From positions 1 through 32,367 of the forward strand of contig JASIGD010000638.1 of assembly GCA_030045295.1 (NCBI GenBank): a stretch of 32,367 nt of DNA, written 5' to 3'. Position numbers and translations under genes: made by a program. Below, one piece after another: positions 1-6,597 of this stretch (positions are counted from its first letter, which is position 1; each line of letters starts with the position of its first letter). This DNA comes from Streptosporangiaceae bacterium. GTDB taxonomy: Bacteria; Actinomycetota; Actinomycetes; Streptosporangiales; Streptosporangiaceae. The notes beneath the pieces were generated by a model. That model was not told the DNA's origin, did not search any database, and was given only the letters and a program-made list of their open reading frames with translations.

Positions 1-227
1 GCCTCGGCTCGGGCCTCGCGCGGCAGTGCGCCGATCTCGGCGCTGGCCAGCGCCAGCAGCGACCGATCGCCGTCGTGGGCGATCCGGGCCGCCTTCAGGT
101 CGTCGAGCGTGCCGGCCGCCGCGACGGCGGCGAGCGCCTCGTCGAGCGCCCGGGCCACCTCATCCGGGGCGACCCGGGCCGCCCCCCCGCCTGCTGGCGG
201 CTGGTCGTTCTCAGTGTCTGCGGACAT
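1..227 (-). CDS. pheS: Phenylalanyl-tRNA synthetase alpha subunit, N-terminal part (cut by window start)
   Basis: The first 75 codons run off the left edge. The start is ATG at 227, preceded by an AGGA about 8 bases upstream. The visible protein begins MSADTENDQPPAGGG, continues with an Ala-rich helix, and then carries LDDLKAARIAHDGDRS and LASAEIGALPREARAE, which match the N-terminal coiled-coil arm of bacterial PheS that binds tRNA-Phe. PheS with PheT charges tRNA-Phe in the cytoplasm. The catalytic domain is outside the window. The neighbours fit: infC, rpmI, rplT, a TrmH-type methyltransferase and a sensor kinase precede pheST in other actinobacteria. The 199-base gap upstream shows no T-box motif; the nearest promoter-like pair is CTGACG (412-417) and TACGGT (387-392) with a 19-base spacer, which is weak. 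Confidence 0.88.
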   Translation of the reverse strand, partial: MSADTENDQPPAGGGAARVAPDEVARALDEALAAVAAAGTLDDLKAARIAHDGDRSLLALASAEIGALPREARAE

Positions 228-426
228 GAAGGTCCTGCTTCCTGCGAGCCGTACTTGCCCCTGGGGTCCGCCGGGGTTCCGGCTGTTCTTTCTCCCGAAC
301 GGACGGTGGTGTCAGCTTCCATCACCGCGAAGTGACAGCTGGCCAGCGCCGCGCGGGGCTTACTCGGGGTGGCCCGAAGGGACATTACCGTACCGTGCCC
401 GCACGCGCTCCCGTCAGGCTGCGCGG

Positions 427-1659
427 TCAGACGGTGGCTGCCCCCGCGGGCACGATAAATCGGAACTCGGCGCCGCCGCCGGGGGCGCACCCGACGCAGA
501 TCGTGCCGCCGTGCGCCTCCACCAGGCCCTTGACGATGTACAGGCCCAGACCGCTGCCGCCGCCTTGCCGGCTGGTCCGGCTGCCGCCGCGGGGCTTGCC
601 TCGCCAGAACTGGCGGAACACGCGTGGCGCGGCATCGGGCGCGATGCCCTCACCCTGGTCACGAACGGATACCGCGGCCGCGTCCGGCGCGCCGCGTCCG
701 CCGTCCGGCCCGCCCGCCGCCTCGTCGCCGTCCACGTGCGCTGGCTCCACCACGATCGTCACGGTACCCGCGCCGTGCCTGACCGCGTTTTCTACCAGGT
801 TGCCGAGGATCTGGTCGATCTTGTCGGCGTCCAGCCAGGTCTCGGGCAGGCCGCTGCGGGCCTCCAGCCGGAACCGGTCCTCGGCGTCGCCGGCCGCGAC
901 CCGGCCCGCGATGATCTTCCTGGCCCGGTCGGGCAGGTCCACGAGCTCCCGGTGGACCTCCATCCGGCCGGACTCGATCCTGGACACGTCGAGCAGTTCG
1001 GTGATGAGCCTGGTCACGCGGTCCGCGTCGGCGTTCACCGTCTCCAGCATCACGCGCTTTTGGTCGTCGGTGAACCTGCCCCACTTGGACAGCAGCGTGG
1101 CCGTGAAGCCCTTGACGCTGGTCAGCGGCGAGCGCAGCTCGTGCGCCACAGTCGACACGAGCTCGGCTCGGCTTCGTTCCAGCCGCTCGCGCTGCTGCGC
1201 GCCGCGCAGGGTCATGACGAGCCTTGTCGGCCCGGGGGGGACGACCCCCCGGGCCCGCGGGGGGCGGACGTAGCCGACGGAGACGAGGACTTCGGTGCCG
1301 TCCGCCAGGTACAGCGACTGCTCGGGGTGGCGGGTGCGGGTCGGCAGGCCGTGGTAGGGGTCGGCGCACATCCACCAGTCCCTGCCGTCGGAATCGCGCA
1401 GCGGCAGCACGTCGAACACGAACTTGCCGGTCACTTCGGCCGGATCCAGCCCGGTCAGGCGGGCCGCGAGCCGGTTGAACACGACGATGCGGCCGACTTC
1501 GTCGGCGACCACCACCCCGTCCGGCAATTCGTCAGCGAAGATCAGGCTTCCGATCGGGACCGGGCCTTCCGGGATCTGGCTGATGCCGGAGTCACGACCG
1601 TTAGCGGTCTCGCGGTTCGGTGTGGGCGATGACGCCCCGCTCGCGATGAGCTCGTCCAC
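427..1659 (-). CDS. Soluble PAS-domain sensor histidine kinase
   Basis: A 410-residue protein starting at GTG 1659 with GGAGG 10 bases upstream. A PAS domain lies at about residues 36-155. The HisKA dimerisation helix carries the phospho-accepting His173 in VAHELRSPLTS. The ATP-binding domain has an N box NLVENAVRHG (287-296), a G1 box DQGEGIA (334-340) and a G2 box GGGSGLGLYIVKGL (366-379). No membrane segment or signal peptide is visible, so the sensor is cytoplasmic and the PAS domain is the likely input. No response regulator lies beside it, so it is an orphan kinase. The gene sits in the usual actinobacterial place between the trmH-like gene and pheS. Residues about 133-146 (PPRARGVVPPGPTR) are encoded by a GC-only palindrome that looks inserted, falling in the linker between PAS and HisKA. 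The signal and the partner are unknown. Confidence 0.9.
   Translation of the reverse strand: MDELIASGASSPTPNRETANGRDSGISQIPEGPVPIGSLIFADELPDGVVVADEVGRIVVFNRLAARLTGLDPAEVTGKFVFDVLPLRDSDGRDWWMCADPYHGLPTRTRHPEQSLYLADGTEVLVSVGYVRPPRARGVVPPGPTRLVMTLRGAQQRERLERSRAELVSTVAHELRSPLTSVKGFTATLLSKWGRFTDDQKRVMLETVNADADRVTRLITELLDVSRIESGRMEVHRELVDLPDRARKIIAGRVAAGDAEDRFRLEARSGLPETWLDADKIDQILGNLVENAVRHGAGTVTIVVEPAHVDGDEAAGGPDGGRGAPDAAAVSVRDQGEGIAPDAAPRVFRQFWRGKPRGGSRTSRQGGGSGLGLYIVKGLVEAHGGTICVGCAPGGGAEFRFIVPAGAATV
1231..1267. repeat. GC-rich palindromic element inside the PAS kinase gene
   Basis: CCCGGGGGG (1231-1239) and CCCCCCGGG (1245-1253) form a perfect 9-base inverted repeat with a five-base loop, followed by a further C/G-run arm ending in CGGGGGG. 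The reading frame passes through it and gives a Pro/Arg/Val-rich linker. A very similar arrangement sits in the other histidine kinase of this window (25750-25788). Confidence 0.6.
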
Positions 1660-1746
1660 TGCAGCGAAGCCTCCGTCCGGCGTGGCCGCACTGCAATCGT
1701 CCGGCGGCCGGATGTGGTCACGGTTTGGGTGACGGATTGTGATCAG

Positions 1747-1776
1747 ACTCTAGCGCGTGTGGCGCCTTTGTGACAG
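1747..1776 (-). promoter_or_regulatory. Probable promoter of the PAS kinase gene
   Basis: On the minus strand CTGTCA (1771-1776) and TAGAGT (1747-1752) are separated by 18 bases, close to the actinobacterial housekeeping-sigma pattern. It lies about 88 bases upstream of the GTG at 1659 in a 171-base gap that is less GC-rich than its surroundings. The kinase may therefore be transcribed apart from the trmH-like gene. Confidence 0.45.
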
Positions 1777-1830
1777 TCCTGAGATGTGAATTCTCTACGT
1801 TGTAGCTCAAACACTCTATGCCACCACGAA

Positions 1831-2697
1831 CTACTTACGTCCCAGTTTGTCTGCTGGCTCACGTTCCCATCCCTCTTCACTGCGTACTCGCTGCGCACGC
1901 GCGGATGCATAGAGGCACACCGCCGCCGCGGCGGCCAGGTTGAGGCTTTCTGCCTGGCCGTAAATGGGTACCGCGACAGCGTCGTCGGCCAGCGCGATCA
2001 GTTCCTGCGGCAGTCCCCAGGCTTCGTTGCCGAACATCCACGCGGTCGGCTCACCCAGCCGCGACCGCACGTCCGGGTCGTCCAGCCCGCGCCCGGCGCG
2101 CCCGTCCGCCGCGATGACGCGGAGGCCTCGGTCACGCATTGTGACGACGGCCTCCTCGAGCCTGGCTCCGGCTACCACCGGCAGGTGGAACAGGCTGCCG
2201 GCCGAGGCGCGTACGCACTTGCCGTTGTACGGGTCGACCGAGGCGTCGGCGAAGACCACCGCCTGCGCGCCCGCCGCGTCGGCGGTGCGCAGGACCGTGC
2301 CGGCGTTCCCCGGATCTCGCACGTTCGCCAGCAGCGCGACCAGCGTGGGGGCGGAACCGGCGGCGGCGTCGAGCGGGACGTCGACGAAGCCGCAGACGGC
2401 CAGCAGGCCCTGGGGCGTCACCGTCTGGGCTAGCTCGCCCATCGTCTCGCCGCTGATGACGTGCACCGGTACGCCGGCGTCGGCGACGGCGGTGACGAGG
2501 TCGCGGTACCTGGTCCGTGCGGGCGCGGTCGCGAACAGGTCGGTGATGCGGGCGCCGCCGCGCACGGCCTCGGCCACCGCCTGCGGGCCTTCGGCGAGGA
2601 AGGCCCGCTCGCGCTGGCGGAACGCGCGTTTGGTCAGGCGCCGCGCTGCCTTCAGCCGCGGCGAATGAGCGCCCAGGTAGCCGTGCTCAGTCGCCAC
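1831..2697 (-). CDS. TrmH/SpoU-family RNA 2'-O-methyltransferase
   Basis: A 288-residue SPOUT-class methyltransferase. The N-terminal part (HSPRLKAARRLTKRAFRQ, then FLAEGPQAVAEAV) is the SpoU substrate-binding domain. The catalytic knot carries motif 1 NVRDPGNAGTVLRTADAAGA from about residue 125, motif 2 MFGNEAWGLP and motif 3 VPIYGQAESLNLAAAAAV. Such enzymes use S-adenosylmethionine to methylate a ribose 2'-OH; close relatives act on 23S rRNA, but the exact target cannot be read here. I chose GTG 2697 because related proteins begin a few residues before the SPR motif; a TTG at 2739 would add 14 residues. Neither start has a clear Shine-Dalgarno. The gene follows rplT by 76 bases (34 for the longer form) and is probably in the infC operon. 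Confidence 0.88.
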   Translation of the reverse strand: MATEHGYLGAHSPRLKAARRLTKRAFRQRERAFLAEGPQAVAEAVRGGARITDLFATAPARTRYRDLVTAVADAGVPVHVISGETMGELAQTVTPQGLLAVCGFVDVPLDAAAGSAPTLVALLANVRDPGNAGTVLRTADAAGAQAVVFADASVDPYNGKCVRASAGSLFHLPVVAGARLEEAVVTMRDRGLRVIAADGRAGRGLDDPDVRSRLGEPTAWMFGNEAWGLPQELIALADDAVAVPIYGQAESLNLAAAAAVCLYASARAQRVRSEEGWEREPADKLGRK

Positions 2698-2773
2698 GGT
2701 CGGCCGCCCGGCCGTCGGCGTGGCCCCGGGGCGGGTCAATCGGGTTCAACGGGTCCGAAGGGTCTGCGGCCGG

Positions 2774-3154
2774 TCACGCAGCCGCGGACCCGGAGGCGTC
2801 GGGCAGCGCCTTCTTCGCGACCTCGACCAGGGCGGCGAAGGCCGGCTCGTCCGCGACCGCGAGCTCGGCGAGCATCCGCCGGTCGACCTCGACCCCGGCT
2901 ACCCGAAGGCCCTGTACGAACCTGTTGTAGGTCATCCCGTTGGCCCTGGCGGCGGCGTTGATCCGCTGGATCCACAGCCGCCTGAAGGCGCCCTTGCGGT
3001 CCTTGCGGTCGCGGTAGGCGTAGGTCATCGAATGCAGGACCTGCTCCTTGGCCTTGCGATACAGCCGTGACCGCTGTCCCCGGTAACCGCTGGCCCGTTC
3101 GAGGACAACCTTGCGCTTCTTGTGGGCGTTGGTCGCCCGCTTCACGCGTGCCAT
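2774..3154 (-). CDS. rplT: Large ribosomal subunit protein bL20
   Basis: A 126-residue basic protein, the usual length for bL20. It begins [19 protein letters not shown], continues [19 protein letters not shown], and has the family block [18 protein letters not shown] and the C-terminal [18 protein letters not shown]. bL20 binds 23S rRNA early in 50S assembly and is not needed for translation itself. The start is ATG 3154 with GGGAG about 8 bases upstream. It follows rpmI by 27 bases, the standard rpmI-rplT pairing. The last residues (PDASGSAAA) are a short unconserved tail. I do not see a Firmicutes-type L20 leader upstream, so any autoregulation would use another structure. Confidence 0.97.
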   Translation of the reverse strand: MARVKRATNAHKKRKVVLERASGYRGQRSRLYRKAKEQVLHSMTYAYRDRKDRKGAFRRLWIQRINAAARANGMTYNRFVQGLRVAGVEVDRRMLAELAVADEPAFAALVEVAKKALPDASGSAAA

Positions 3155-3181
3155 TGTTCTGTCTCCCTCGCGCGGGCCGGG

Positions 3182-3376
3182 CTACTTACCCAGCAGCTTC
3201 TTGATCTCCTTGACGTCGCTGGGCGCGACCGTCACGTCCTTGTAGAGCCGACGCGTGACGCGCGACGACTTGTACTCAAAATGGTGGTTGCGGTTGGCGC
3301 GGCGGCGCATCACCTTGCCGGTACCGGTCAGCCGGAATCGCTTCCCGGTGCCGCTGTGTGTCTTCATCTTCGGCAT
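3182..3376 (-). CDS. rpmI: Large ribosomal subunit protein bL35
   Basis: A 64-residue basic protein beginning [20 protein letters not shown], then [20 protein letters not shown] and a C-terminal [10 protein letters not shown]. This is the complete bL35 family pattern at its normal length. I chose ATG 3376 because the family starts with MPKMKTHSG; an upstream in-frame TTG at 3394 would add six unconserved residues. GGAG lies 12 bases before the ATG, a loose spacing. It is a 50S subunit protein and sits between infC and rplT as in most bacteria. The 164-base gap to infC is unusually structured (see the hairpin entry at 3417-3527). Confidence 0.96.
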   Translation of the reverse strand: MPKMKTHSGTGKRFRLTGTGKVMRRRANRNHHFEYKSSRVTRRLYKDVTVAPSDVKEIKKLLGK

Positions 3377-3416
3377 GGTCGCCGTCGTCTCCAATTCGTG
3401 TCGTCGTCACCGCGTC

Positions 3417-3527
3417 CCCTCGCGAGGGCACGCAGCATCTACCGTCCCCGGCGCTGGCCTGCCGGGGCCAGGGGGGCTTTACGCGTTCGTCCTGCGGCGG
3501 CGCTACCGCCGGGGGATACCCCGGCGG
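3417..3527 (-). other. Hairpin-rich infC-rpmI intergenic RNA
   Basis: Three strong inverted repeats lie between infC and rpmI. CCGCCGGGG/CCCCGGCGG (3506-3514 with 3519-3527, 9 perfect pairs, 4-base loop) starts 13 bases past the infC stop. CCCCGGC/GCCGGGG (3446-3452 with 3461-3467) follows, then the 12-base palindrome CCCTCGCGAGGG (3417-3428). None is followed by a T run, so simple termination is unlikely. They could be RNase processing sites, stability elements or a ribosomal-protein binding site; that role is inference. Confidence 0.45.
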
Positions 3528-3540
3528 GTGACGCTACCGG

Positions 3541-4185
3541 TCAGGCCGGACCCGGAACCGCGGCGCTCTCGGCGGCGAGTTCGCTCGCCTCCGGCTCTGC
3601 CGCTGCCGCGGCAGCGCGCGGGCTTGGCACTGATCGGCTGTGCGACTGCCCGGCGTGCGCCTTGGTTTCGCTCTTCTTCCTGTGCGGTGCGATCACCATG
3701 ATCATGTTCCGCCCGTCCTGCTTGGGCTGCGACTCCACGAAGCCGAGCTCTTGCACGTCCCCGGCGAGACGCTGCAGCAAGCGGAAACCTAGTTCGGGAC
3801 GTGACTGCTCACGTCCCCTGAACATGATCGTCACCTTGACCTTGTCGCCGGCCCTGAGGAACCGCTCGACGTGGCCTTTCTTGGTCCCGTAGTCGTGCGG
3901 GTCGATCTTGGGGCGGAGCTTGATCTCCTTGACGATCGTCTGGGTCTGGTTCTTGCGTGACTCCCTGGCCTTCACCGCGGACTCGTACTTGAACTTGCCG
4001 TAGTCCATGAGCTTGGCGACCGGGGGCCGCACGTTGGGGGCGACCTCGACCAGGTCGAGGTCGGCTTCCTGAGCCAGCTTCAGTGCGTCATTGATCGATA
4101 CGATCCCGATCTGCTCCCCCTTCGGGCCGATAAGCCGGACTTCGGGAGCACGGATGCGCTCGTTGATGCGCGCTTCGACGCTGAT
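3541..4185 (-). CDS. infC: Translation initiation factor IF-3
   Basis: A 214-residue IF-3. The N domain runs from [21 protein letters not shown] to [21 protein letters not shown]; the C domain has [40 protein letters not shown] and [22 protein letters not shown]-3 binds the 30S subunit, checks start codon and initiator tRNA, and keeps subunits apart. No ATG, GTG or TTG occurs in frame near the conserved N-terminus. The codon aligned with the usual first residue is ATC at 4183-4185, preceded by a full AAGGAGGT Shine-Dalgarno (4189-4196). This matches the known use of AUU/AUC starts for infC autoregulation. The last 40 or so residues are an Ala/Glu/Ser-rich tail, as in many actinobacterial IF-3 proteins. 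It heads infC-rpmI-rplT. Confidence 0.95.
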   Translation of the reverse strand: MSVEARINERIRAPEVRLIGPKGEQIGIVSINDALKLAQEADLDLVEVAPNVRPPVAKLMDYGKFKYESAVKARESRKNQTQTIVKEIKLRPKIDPHDYGTKKGHVERFLRAGDKVKVTIMFRGREQSRPELGFRLLQRLAGDVQELGFVESQPKQDGRNMIMVIAPHRKKSETKAHAGQSHSRSVPSPRAAAAAAEPEASELAAESAAVPGPA

Positions 4186-4188
4186 GTG

Positions 4189-4196
4189 ACCTCCTT
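4189..4196 (-). promoter_or_regulatory. infC Shine-Dalgarno that sets the ATC start
   Basis: AAGGAGGT on the minus strand is a full-length match to the 16S rRNA anti-Shine-Dalgarno and ends three bases before the ATC at 4185. It is the strongest ribosome binding site near the conserved N-terminus, and no ordinary start codon lies in frame close to it. Confidence 0.75.
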
Positions 4197-4293
4197 GAGC
4201 ATGTCTCCCGCCGCCGGCGCTTCCGGCGGCGTGTGCGTCGCCCGGCGGCGGTCCCGTGCCGATGCCGCCCGCGTGAGGCGGATACCGCGCACG

Positions 4294-4326
4294 AGAAAGC
4301 CCCGCGAGCGATGCGCTCCGCGGGGC
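4294..4326 (-). terminator. Terminator/attenuator-like hairpin in the infC leader
   Basis: On the minus strand GCCCCGC plus GAGCG pairs with CGCTC plus GCGGGGC (4299-4326): 12 base pairs, one bulged G, a three-base loop CAT, then TTTCTC. It is the best intrinsic-terminator shape in the window. It lies about 110 bases upstream of the infC start and points into infC, so it looks like an attenuator rather than an end-of-gene signal. It is too far from the upstream permease (stop at 4588) to be that gene's normal terminator. Confidence 0.55.
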
Positions 4327-4587
4327 AACCACGACAACGGCGCCCTCCCGCGGCGAAACGGGAAATGCGCCGCGCCAGCCGGTACCCGCCGACACACGCG
4401 CTGTCGCGCGTACCGTCGGTGGGACTTCTGGCCTGACCCGCCTGCCTCGGTGTCCACCGGGCCGACCGGGTGGGAGGTGGTCCTCCGCTTTGCGCGCCCG
4501 GCGCCTGGGCACCGGGCTGCAGACAACAGTAACAGCACCGAAGCGGCAAGCGGTATTCCCGCCCGGGCAGTAACCGGTCTCCGGTCC

Positions 4588-5544
4588 TTAGTTGAGGACC
4601 CGCCTGGTGAACGTGCGGGTGCCCAGGTAGCCGAAGACCGCCGTGCCGCCGACGAGCGCGATCAGCACCGCCCACATCGGCATGTGCGGCAGCACCGGGG
4701 TGAGCACCGCCCGCAGACCCTCGGACATGTACACCATCGGATTGATCAGGATCACGATCTGCAGCCAGCGGATGTGCTGCAGCGCCGCCCAGGGGTAGTA
4801 GACGCAGCCGAGCATGGTGGCGGGCAACAAGACCACGGCGAACAGCATCTGCATCTTGCGCGGATCCATGACCGTGCCGAGCACCAGCCCGATCGAGGAC
4901 GTGAGCAGCGCGGCGGCGGCCAGGATGAAGATGAACAGCGCCCAGTTGGTCACGTGCACGTGCGGAGCCTGCCCGGCCGCGTGCACGAACAGCACGATCG
5001 GGAAGACGATGCACGCGCCGATGAACGCCTGGACCGCGCCGGCGACGATCTTCTGGATCGCCAGCAACCGGATCGGCACCGGCGCGAGCGCCCGGTCCTC
5101 GATCGTGCGCTGCCAGGAGAACTCCATTACCAGCGGGAATGTCACGGCCATGATCCCCTGCATGAGCAGCATGGAAGCCATCAGGCCAGGCACGAGAATG
5201 GTGGAGAAGTTGACGCCGGCCGCCGCTGCCCCCGCCGACGCGCCGGCTGCCGAGCCGCCCAGCATGAAACCGCCGCCGATCTTCGGGAACACGTAGGCGA
5301 AGACGAAGACGAACAGCAGCGGCTGCATGACCGCACGGGTGAAGGTAGAGACGGCGTTGCGCCGCAGCACCCGGAACTCGCGGGCCATCATCGCCCCGAA
5401 CGTCTTGGGCATCGTGGGCCGTGGCACCGGCGCCTCGGCTATCAGCGCCGCGACGTCTGAGGCCGAGGGAGCCCTCGCATGGTCCGCCAGGCTCGCGGGG
5501 GTCAACGGGCCCGCGCTGGGGGCGCCCTTCGTCGTGGTGGTCAC
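4588..5544 (-). CDS. ABC-2 type exporter permease, DrrB-like
   Basis: A 318-residue membrane protein with a soluble N-terminal 50 residues, then the ABC-2 core. Hydrophobic segments can be seen at about VMQPLLFVFVFAYVF, TILVPGLMASMLLMQG, FIGACIVFPIVLFVH, WALFIFILAAAALLTSSIGL, MLFAVVLLPATMLGCVYYP and WAVLIALVGGTAVFGYL. The family block EFSWQRTIEDRALAPVPIRL lies between segments two and three, and ILINPMVYMSEGLRA before the last, both typical of drug/lipid exporters of the daunorubicin-resistance type. Its ATG overlaps the stop of the ATPase gene by four bases (ATGA), so the two are translationally coupled. A Gly/Ala-rich loop (GGGFMLGGSAAGASAGAAAAG) follows the first segment. The substrate is unknown; the MarR control suggests a toxic small molecule or lipid. 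Confidence 0.9.
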   Translation of the reverse strand: MTTTTKGAPSAGPLTPASLADHARAPSASDVAALIAEAPVPRPTMPKTFGAMMAREFRVLRRNAVSTFTRAVMQPLLFVFVFAYVFPKIGGGFMLGGSAAGASAGAAAAGVNFSTILVPGLMASMLLMQGIMAVTFPLVMEFSWQRTIEDRALAPVPIRLLAIQKIVAGAVQAFIGACIVFPIVLFVHAAGQAPHVHVTNWALFIFILAAAALLTSSIGLVLGTVMDPRKMQMLFAVVLLPATMLGCVYYPWAALQHIRWLQIVILINPMVYMSEGLRAVLTPVLPHMPMWAVLIALVGGTAVFGYLGTRTFTRRVLN

Positions 5545-6512
5545 TCGCGGTACTCCCGTCCGGTCAGGGTGAGGAACACGGTCTCCAGGCTCGGCTTGAG
5601 CTGGGTCGCGTCGCGTACGGTCAGTCCGGCGGCCGACCCGACGGCGACAAGCTCGCCGAGCACGCCCTCGGGCTCACGGGTGAAGACCCGGATGTAGTCG
5701 CCATCGGATTCGACCTTGCTGACGCCGGGTCGCGCCGCCAGCCCGGCCCCGGCCGTGACGCCTTCGGGGACCACGTCCTCGTACCTGACCGTGATCACCG
5801 TCTCCGCGCCCGCGCCATCCTTCAGCTCGTTCACCGTGCCCGCGGCGAGCACCTCGCCGTGGTCCATCACGGCGACCTGCTCGCATAGCGCTTCGGCTTC
5901 TTCCATGTAGTGCGTGGTCAGCAGGATGGTCTGCCCTTCGGCGTGCAGCAGGCGAAGGATGTCCCACAGGTTCACCCTGGTCTGGGGATCAAGGCCGGCG
6001 GTCGGCTCGTCGAGGAACAGCACGTCCGGCCGGTGTACCAGGGCGCGCGCGATCAGCAGCCGCTTCGCCTGGCCACCGGACAGGTCGGTGGACATCGCCT
6101 TGCGCCGGTCCGACAGCCCGAACACCTCGAGCAGCTGCCCGGCCCGGCGGGACGCCTCGCGCAGCCCGAGGCCGAAGAACCTGCTGCGGAACTCCAGGTT
6201 CTCGGCGACGGTCAGCTGCATGTCGAGCGTGTTGTTCTGGGTTACCACGCCGATCCTGCGCTTCACCCCCACCGGATCCGCGACCACGTCCAGGCCAGCC
6301 ACCCAGGCCCGCCCCCCGGTGGGCACCACCAGCGTGGTCAGCATGCCGATGGTGGTTGACTTGCCCGCGCCGTTCGGCCCGAGAAGCCCGAAGAACTGGC
6401 CGGAGCTGACGGACAGGTCGATGCCGCGCACGGCCGGCACGTCTCCGCGGGAGGACCTGTACGTCTTGCGCAGGTCCTCGGTGCGTATCGCGAACCCGGA
6501 CGCGTCGGTCAT
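5541..6512 (-). CDS. ABC exporter ATP-binding protein, DrrA-like
   Basis: A 323-residue ATPase. Walker A GPNGAGKS (45-52), Q-loop TQNN (91-94), signature LSGGQ (144-148), Walker B VLFLDEP (164-170) and switch His201 in LLTTHYMEEAE are all present, so it should be active. The C-terminal 100 residues are the extra domain found in DrrA-type ATPases. It powers the permease encoded just downstream. The start is ATG 6512. There is no Shine-Dalgarno; instead a promoter places the transcript start at or within a base or two of this ATG, and two operator-like repeats cover that promoter. The divergence from the second ABC ATPase in this window (27245-28147) indicates a separate system, not a recent duplicate. 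Confidence 0.93.
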   Translation of the reverse strand: MTDASGFAIRTEDLRKTYRSSRGDVPAVRGIDLSVSSGQFFGLLGPNGAGKSTTIGMLTTLVVPTGGRAWVAGLDVVADPVGVKRRIGVVTQNNTLDMQLTVAENLEFRSRFFGLGLREASRRAGQLLEVFGLSDRRKAMSTDLSGGQAKRLLIARALVHRPDVLFLDEPTAGLDPQTRVNLWDILRLLHAEGQTILLTTHYMEEAEALCEQVAVMDHGEVLAAGTVNELKDGAGAETVITVRYEDVVPEGVTAGAGLAARPGVSKVESDGDYIRVFTREPEGVLGELVAVGSAAGLTVRDATQLKPSLETVFLTLTGREYRE

Positions 6513-6515
6513 GAT

Positions 6516-6558
6516 GTCAACTTACGTTGACGAAGCAAGATTGTCAACTTTAGTTGAC
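6516..6558. promoter_or_regulatory. Tandem MarR-type operators
   Basis: Two near-identical 16-base inverted repeats: GTCAACTTACGTTGAC (6516-6531) and GTCAACTTTAGTTGAC (6543-6558), both GTCAAC-N4-GTTGAC, with centres 27 bases apart. The first begins three bases upstream of the ATPase ATG and covers the -10 box; the second covers the -35 box. This is the classical layout for repression by the MarR protein encoded just upstream. The binding protein is inferred from position and symmetry. Confidence 0.8.
6519..6547 (-). promoter_or_regulatory. Promoter of the DrrAB-like exporter, leaderless
   Basis: On the minus strand TTGACA (6542-6547) and TAAGTT (6519-6524) are separated by exactly 17 bases. 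The -10 box ends six bases before the ATG at 6512, so transcription should start at the start codon. Both boxes lie inside the operator repeats. Confidence 0.75.
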
Positions 6559-6597
6559 ACAGCTGCATTCCCCGCCCGGACGGCCTGGCGTCCTGCG

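Larger units (their letters stand above)
4186..4587 (-). other. infC leader region without a gene
   Basis: This 402-base stretch between the ABC permease stop and infC has no convincing gene. It holds the infC ribosome binding site (4189-4196), a terminator-like hairpin (4294-4326), a further region of possible pairing built on GGTACG/GGGTACC near 4380-4415, and an inverted repeat GGTCCT/AGGACC across the permease stop codon (4583-4600). I could not find a convincing -35/-10 pair. The segment around 4520-4560, which contains TTACTG and TTGTCT on the minus strand, is the least GC-rich part and the best place to look for the operon promoter. Confidence 0.55.

Noticed and set aside
228..426. T-box riboswitch upstream of pheS
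   Set aside because: I found no T-box core (AGGGTGGNACCGCG-type) and no specifier/antiterminator layout.
109..1632. Long plus-strand open frame opposite pheS and the PAS kinase
   Set aside because: It is antisense to a gene with complete kinase motifs, has no recognisable domain, and long false frames are expected at this GC content.
3377..3540. Known L20 leader upstream of rpmI
   Set aside because: The hairpins do not resemble the Bacillus-type leader and no terminator with a T tract follows, so I only list structured RNA.
4186..4512. Long in-frame N-terminal extension of IF-3
   Set aside because: The extension is Arg/Gly-rich with no similarity to IF-3, crosses the leader hairpin, and lies before a perfect Shine-Dalgarno and the family N-terminus.
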